In this document: in pieces, positions 42,172 to 44,534 of the stretch | How the letters are laid out: each line of letters opens with the position of its first letter | Numbering within the stretch: position 1 is the first letter of the stretch | Origin: Pilasporangium apinafurcum | Lineage: Eukaryota > Oomycota > Peronosporomycetes > Pythiales > Pythiaceae | Direction: 5' to 3' | NCBI GenBank assembly: GCA_001600495.1 | Contig: BCKE01000035.1 | Location: forward strand, 79,887 to 124,420 | DNA length: 44,534 nucleotides | Position numbers and translations under genes: made by a program | Notes under the pieces: generated by a model | Told to the model about the DNA's origin: nothing | Database searches by the model: none | What the model saw: the letters and a program-made list of their open reading frames with translations, nothing else

Positions 42172-43614
42172 CTTGGATAAAGTATGTACAATGAAATTAT
42201 CAAAAGATTAATAAAAATATTAATAAAATAAATATCGGATTTGAAAGGATTTATAGCTTGGATTTATGGCTGCTTTATCTCTTTCAGCTTTTGAAGTTTG
42301 TACGGTTAACGTAGTGAACTAGAATCTAATTTGTCTCTAGTTTTATGTGCTCGCATGCTTTTATAGCGATCAAAGGCAACTGAGAGCTGTAGCTCACTTT
42401 AACCGGTGTACGATCCCATGTGGCGAGAACTATAGTAGTTAGAGCTGTTTGACACGATTGACAATCTTCATGATTTTTACTCGCATTTATTATATAATAA
42501 TTTGTAAATTATCAATATGATTATGATAAATACCTTTTATTACGAGTTCGATTTGATTGCTGACATTTCGTGCATATCATCACGGTCGCATCATCTTCGC
42601 CTGTAGTTGTCCTGTCAGACAAGTTGTTTACAAAAGACCAGCGAGCCTGCCGTTTTTACATGATCCTACTCTTTCAGACAACATTTGAGATCGGTCACAA
42701 ATTACCAGGTCGCACTGGCTTAAAAGGTTACAGTTGTCTTCATCCTGATTTTTCTTTGGAGACCTGCAACTGACCATAAAAGTGGCCTAGTAGTATACGA
42801 GGTGGCGATTCTTTGTGTAATTTGAGAAGCGGACGATATTGCTGTATGTGCTGACCAAACGTACTCGCAGACGGGTGATCGCTCATCTGATCATGTCTGA
42901 GTCGCTTCCAAGTACTGCAATTTTGCCCATGAACAGATTGGACGATTAATCGAGTTACATGGATGATGTGGATGTGTTGGTGGCATCCAGCCATCATAAT
43001 TTGCTCTGAAATGCTAGTTCGAAGAACTAACGTAGTTTGTATTGACTAACCTGACAGGAATTAAAGTGTGGAAATTTCCAAAACATTGGCTAGACATTAT
43101 TTAGGATGCGTTGCGTTCTCTAAGAGTACTAGTCTTATAGGGATATGACGTATAGATGGACTCCATTGAAAATAAACGATGATGATATTTGGGATAGGTA
43201 AGAATGGCCGTATATGTTGAGGCTGAATTGTACTAATGGAGAGGGAGATGTGCTGAGTTGCGAGACCTCAGTTTGCCTACAATCGTATATCTGTGTGCAT
43301 GTTGGGGCTTCAAAAACATACTTGTTAGTTGCACACAATGGTTTAATCAAGGTCGCTTCTCAATTGACCAATCCTTGGCCACTGAGTACTACCTCGTGCT
43401 CAAGAAAACAAGGCTTTATTCAGGGTGCAATAATGAACAGAGCGTTATTGCTAAGACTGAGGAATGAACATCAATTTCAACATGTATAAAGTGTTTATCA
43501 ACAAGTCTACAAATGCAAACAAGCAAATACATATACCAAATGAGCTCTCACCATCCGCTCATGTTCATGTAACAAGCTAGATCTGCATCCCTCCGTGCAA
43601 ATCGCAAATCACGC
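42172..43614. other. About 1.4 kb without a supportable gene
   Basis: AT-rich stretches (42190-42240, 42480-42540) and short frames only. A minus-strand frame at 42740-42997 has a weak integrase-like H-P-S-A-x-x-F-G wording but no further support. Confidence 0.5.
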
Positions 43615-44534
43615 TTATTGGCGTCGACGCAAATGCTGAGTCGTACTTGGTTCAAAACCAGGGCAAATTACTGGTGTCGAAGTTGGAGTCGACGTCGTTG
43701 GAGTTACATTGCTGGTAGTACCAGTCGAGGTTGGAGTCGACGTCGTTGGAGTTGCATTGCTAGTAGTACCAGTCGAGGTTGGCGTCGACGTCGTTGGAGT
43801 TACATCGCTGTCAGTGCCAGTTGCGGTTTCAGTGCTTCCACCGACTTGAGTAATATCATTTGTACTGGACGCGGAGTCGGACGCAGAACTAGTAGTGGTT
43901 ACACTCGTCGTGGTGGTATCAGCAGTGGAATTTTCATCATCGGCATTGGACACATTGTCGCCGGTAATTGTCGTTGTAGTGGTACCAGCAGTCGAGTCCG
44001 AAGCACCACTAGAAGTCGAAGTAATATCGTCAGAAGTATTGCTGGTTGGCGCCGTCGCTGTGCTACTGGATCCATCTGCCGCAGGATAAGCTTCTACGCC
44101 AGCATTATCATCGACACTGCTATCCGAGTCATCGGATGTATCAGTCTTGTTATTGTTCGTCGTTGCAGCACCATCTTGAGTGGTATTGTCATCTACATCA
44201 GTGGTATCATCATCGGCATTGGATGTATTAGTCGTATCAGCCGAAGGTTCAGCACTTGCATTGGAAGAAGTACCAGTCTTGCTACTGTCCGTCGTTGTAG
44301 TGTCATCATCATCAGAAGAGTAGGCATCCGCTTCGTCACTGGAGTTATCAGTTGTGCTATCGCTGGTAGTGGGTTTGGCATCCGTGTTTCCCGTTGGAGT
44401 GCCATCATCACTGCCATTAGTCGTGGCATCAGTCGAGGTACTACCAGAAACTGCAGCGTTCAAAGCCGCGCAAATCTCTGTGCCGATATCAGCCGTCAAA
44501 CCAGCGCTCACAATAGCAGAGAACGAAGCTTCAA
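43615..44534 (-). CDS. Ser/Thr/Asp-rich mucin-like protein, 5' end outside window
   Basis: The minus-strand frame is open from the window edge (44534) to TAA at 43615-43617, at least 306 codons. The first codons visible (EASFSAIVSAGLTADIGTEI) plus CAALNAAVSG look like the end of a small folded domain with one cysteine. Then follow about 250 residues of Ser, Thr and Asp (for example TDSTTDNSSDEADAYSSDDD), typical of extracellular O-glycosylated or phosphorylated stalks. The C-terminal portion has tandem TSTPTSTGTTSN(A/V)TPT units, then PVICPGFEPSTTQHLRRRQ. The real start and any signal peptide lie beyond the window; the GTG at 44511 is internal. Secretion is inferred from composition. A decayed paralogue lies 2.5 kb away. 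Confidence 0.7.
   Translation of the reverse strand, partial: EASFSAIVSAGLTADIGTEICAALNAAVSGSTSTDATTNGSDDGTPTGNTDAKPTTSDSTTDNSSDEADAYSSDDDDTTTTDSSKTGTSSNASAEPSADTTNTSNADDDTTDVDDNTTQDGAATTNNNKTDTSDDSDSSVDDNAGVEAYPAADGSSSTATAPTSNTSDDITSTSSGASDSTAGTTTTTITGDNVSNADDENSTADTTTTSVTTTSSASDSASSTNDITQVGGSTETATGTDSDVTPTTSTPTSTGTTSNATPTTSTPTSTGTTSNVTPTTSTPTSTPVICPGFEPSTTQHLRRRQ
43676..43819. repeat. 48-bp coding minisatellite (three units)
   Basis: Three near-identical 48-bp units at 43676-43723, 43724-43771 and 43772-43819 encode the 16-residue repeat TSTPTSTGTTSNxTPT in the mucin-like gene. The third unit has more substitutions. Copy number is expected to vary between isolates. Confidence 0.85.

Noticed and set aside
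42740-42997. Minus-strand frame with a retroelement-integrase-like HPSAxxFG wording.
   Set aside because: The second half of the zinc-binding motif and the catalytic core are absent, and surrounding frames give nothing.
1-44534. CRISPR arrays, rRNA and tRNA genes.
   Set aside because: No regularly spaced direct repeats, no rRNA-like blocks and no convincing tRNA B-box/cloverleaf were seen on either strand; a tRNAscan run would be decisive.

Overview
The window is nuclear DNA of a eukaryote, most likely an oomycete (stramenopile), possibly an Albugo-like obligate pathogen. This rests on single-copy eukaryotic genes with short GT-AG introns (mostly 34-160 bp), tight spacing with alternating strands, moderate GC, ankyrin and Ser/Thr-rich accessory genes, and Fanzor and transposase debris. 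Species assignment is inference. Exon structures were built by hand from open frames, splice consensus and phase continuity; they are models, not transcript-supported.

Layout. Positions 1-6650 form an accessory block. It starts with the 3' end of a Cys-containing protein. It then holds two intact ankyrin (ANK) genes (981-1769, 4709-6127), one decayed ANK pseudogene (about 2240-3010), and three remnants of Fanzor genes, the eukaryotic relatives of TnpB RNA-guided nucleases (322-708, 3305-4662, 6362-6617). Positions 7056-25627 are a conserved core: a thioredoxin-like/free-Met-R-sulfoxide reductase fusion, a seven-exon coiled-coil protein, an Sds3/BRMS1 co-repressor subunit, an Hrd3/SEL1L ERAD adaptor, a Golgi Ca2+/Mn2+ P-type ATPase of the PMR1/SPCA type, a PSP1 C-terminal-domain protein, a Whirly/MRP-like ssDNA-binding protein with a mitochondrial-type presequence, and a longin-like protein. 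Positions 25628-30300 are accessory again: a possibly N-myristoylated ANK gene and a second Fanzor-bearing element (28604 to about 30226). Positions 30451-40363 are core: TOM40, a decayed region (31.6-33.4 kb), a thioredoxin-like/TPR/methyltransferase fusion, an NTF2-like nuclear-type protein, and a NEDD1-like WD40 protein. Positions 40700-44534 are accessory: a Ser/Thr-rich secreted-type gene cut by the window edge, a decayed paralogue of it, and a transposase fragment.

The most interesting system is the Fanzor material. Two distinct Fanzor lineages are present, with four loci all on the minus strand. One lineage has a conserved non-coding 3' flank, where a guide-RNA scaffold would be expected. 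The other sits in TTAA-bounded elements whose Fanzor 3' side carries a fold-back hairpin. The two copies of that lineage share one in-frame stop and an identical pattern of N bases, which points to a multi-copy family that amplified after the reading frame broke, or one that is expressed unconventionally.

Several core genes share short divergent promoters (Sds3/Hrd3, 331 bp; PSP1/Whirly-like, 231 bp). Mitochondrial functions (TOM40, Whirly-like) and secretory functions (Hrd3, PMR1) recur, but nothing indicates operon-like coupling.
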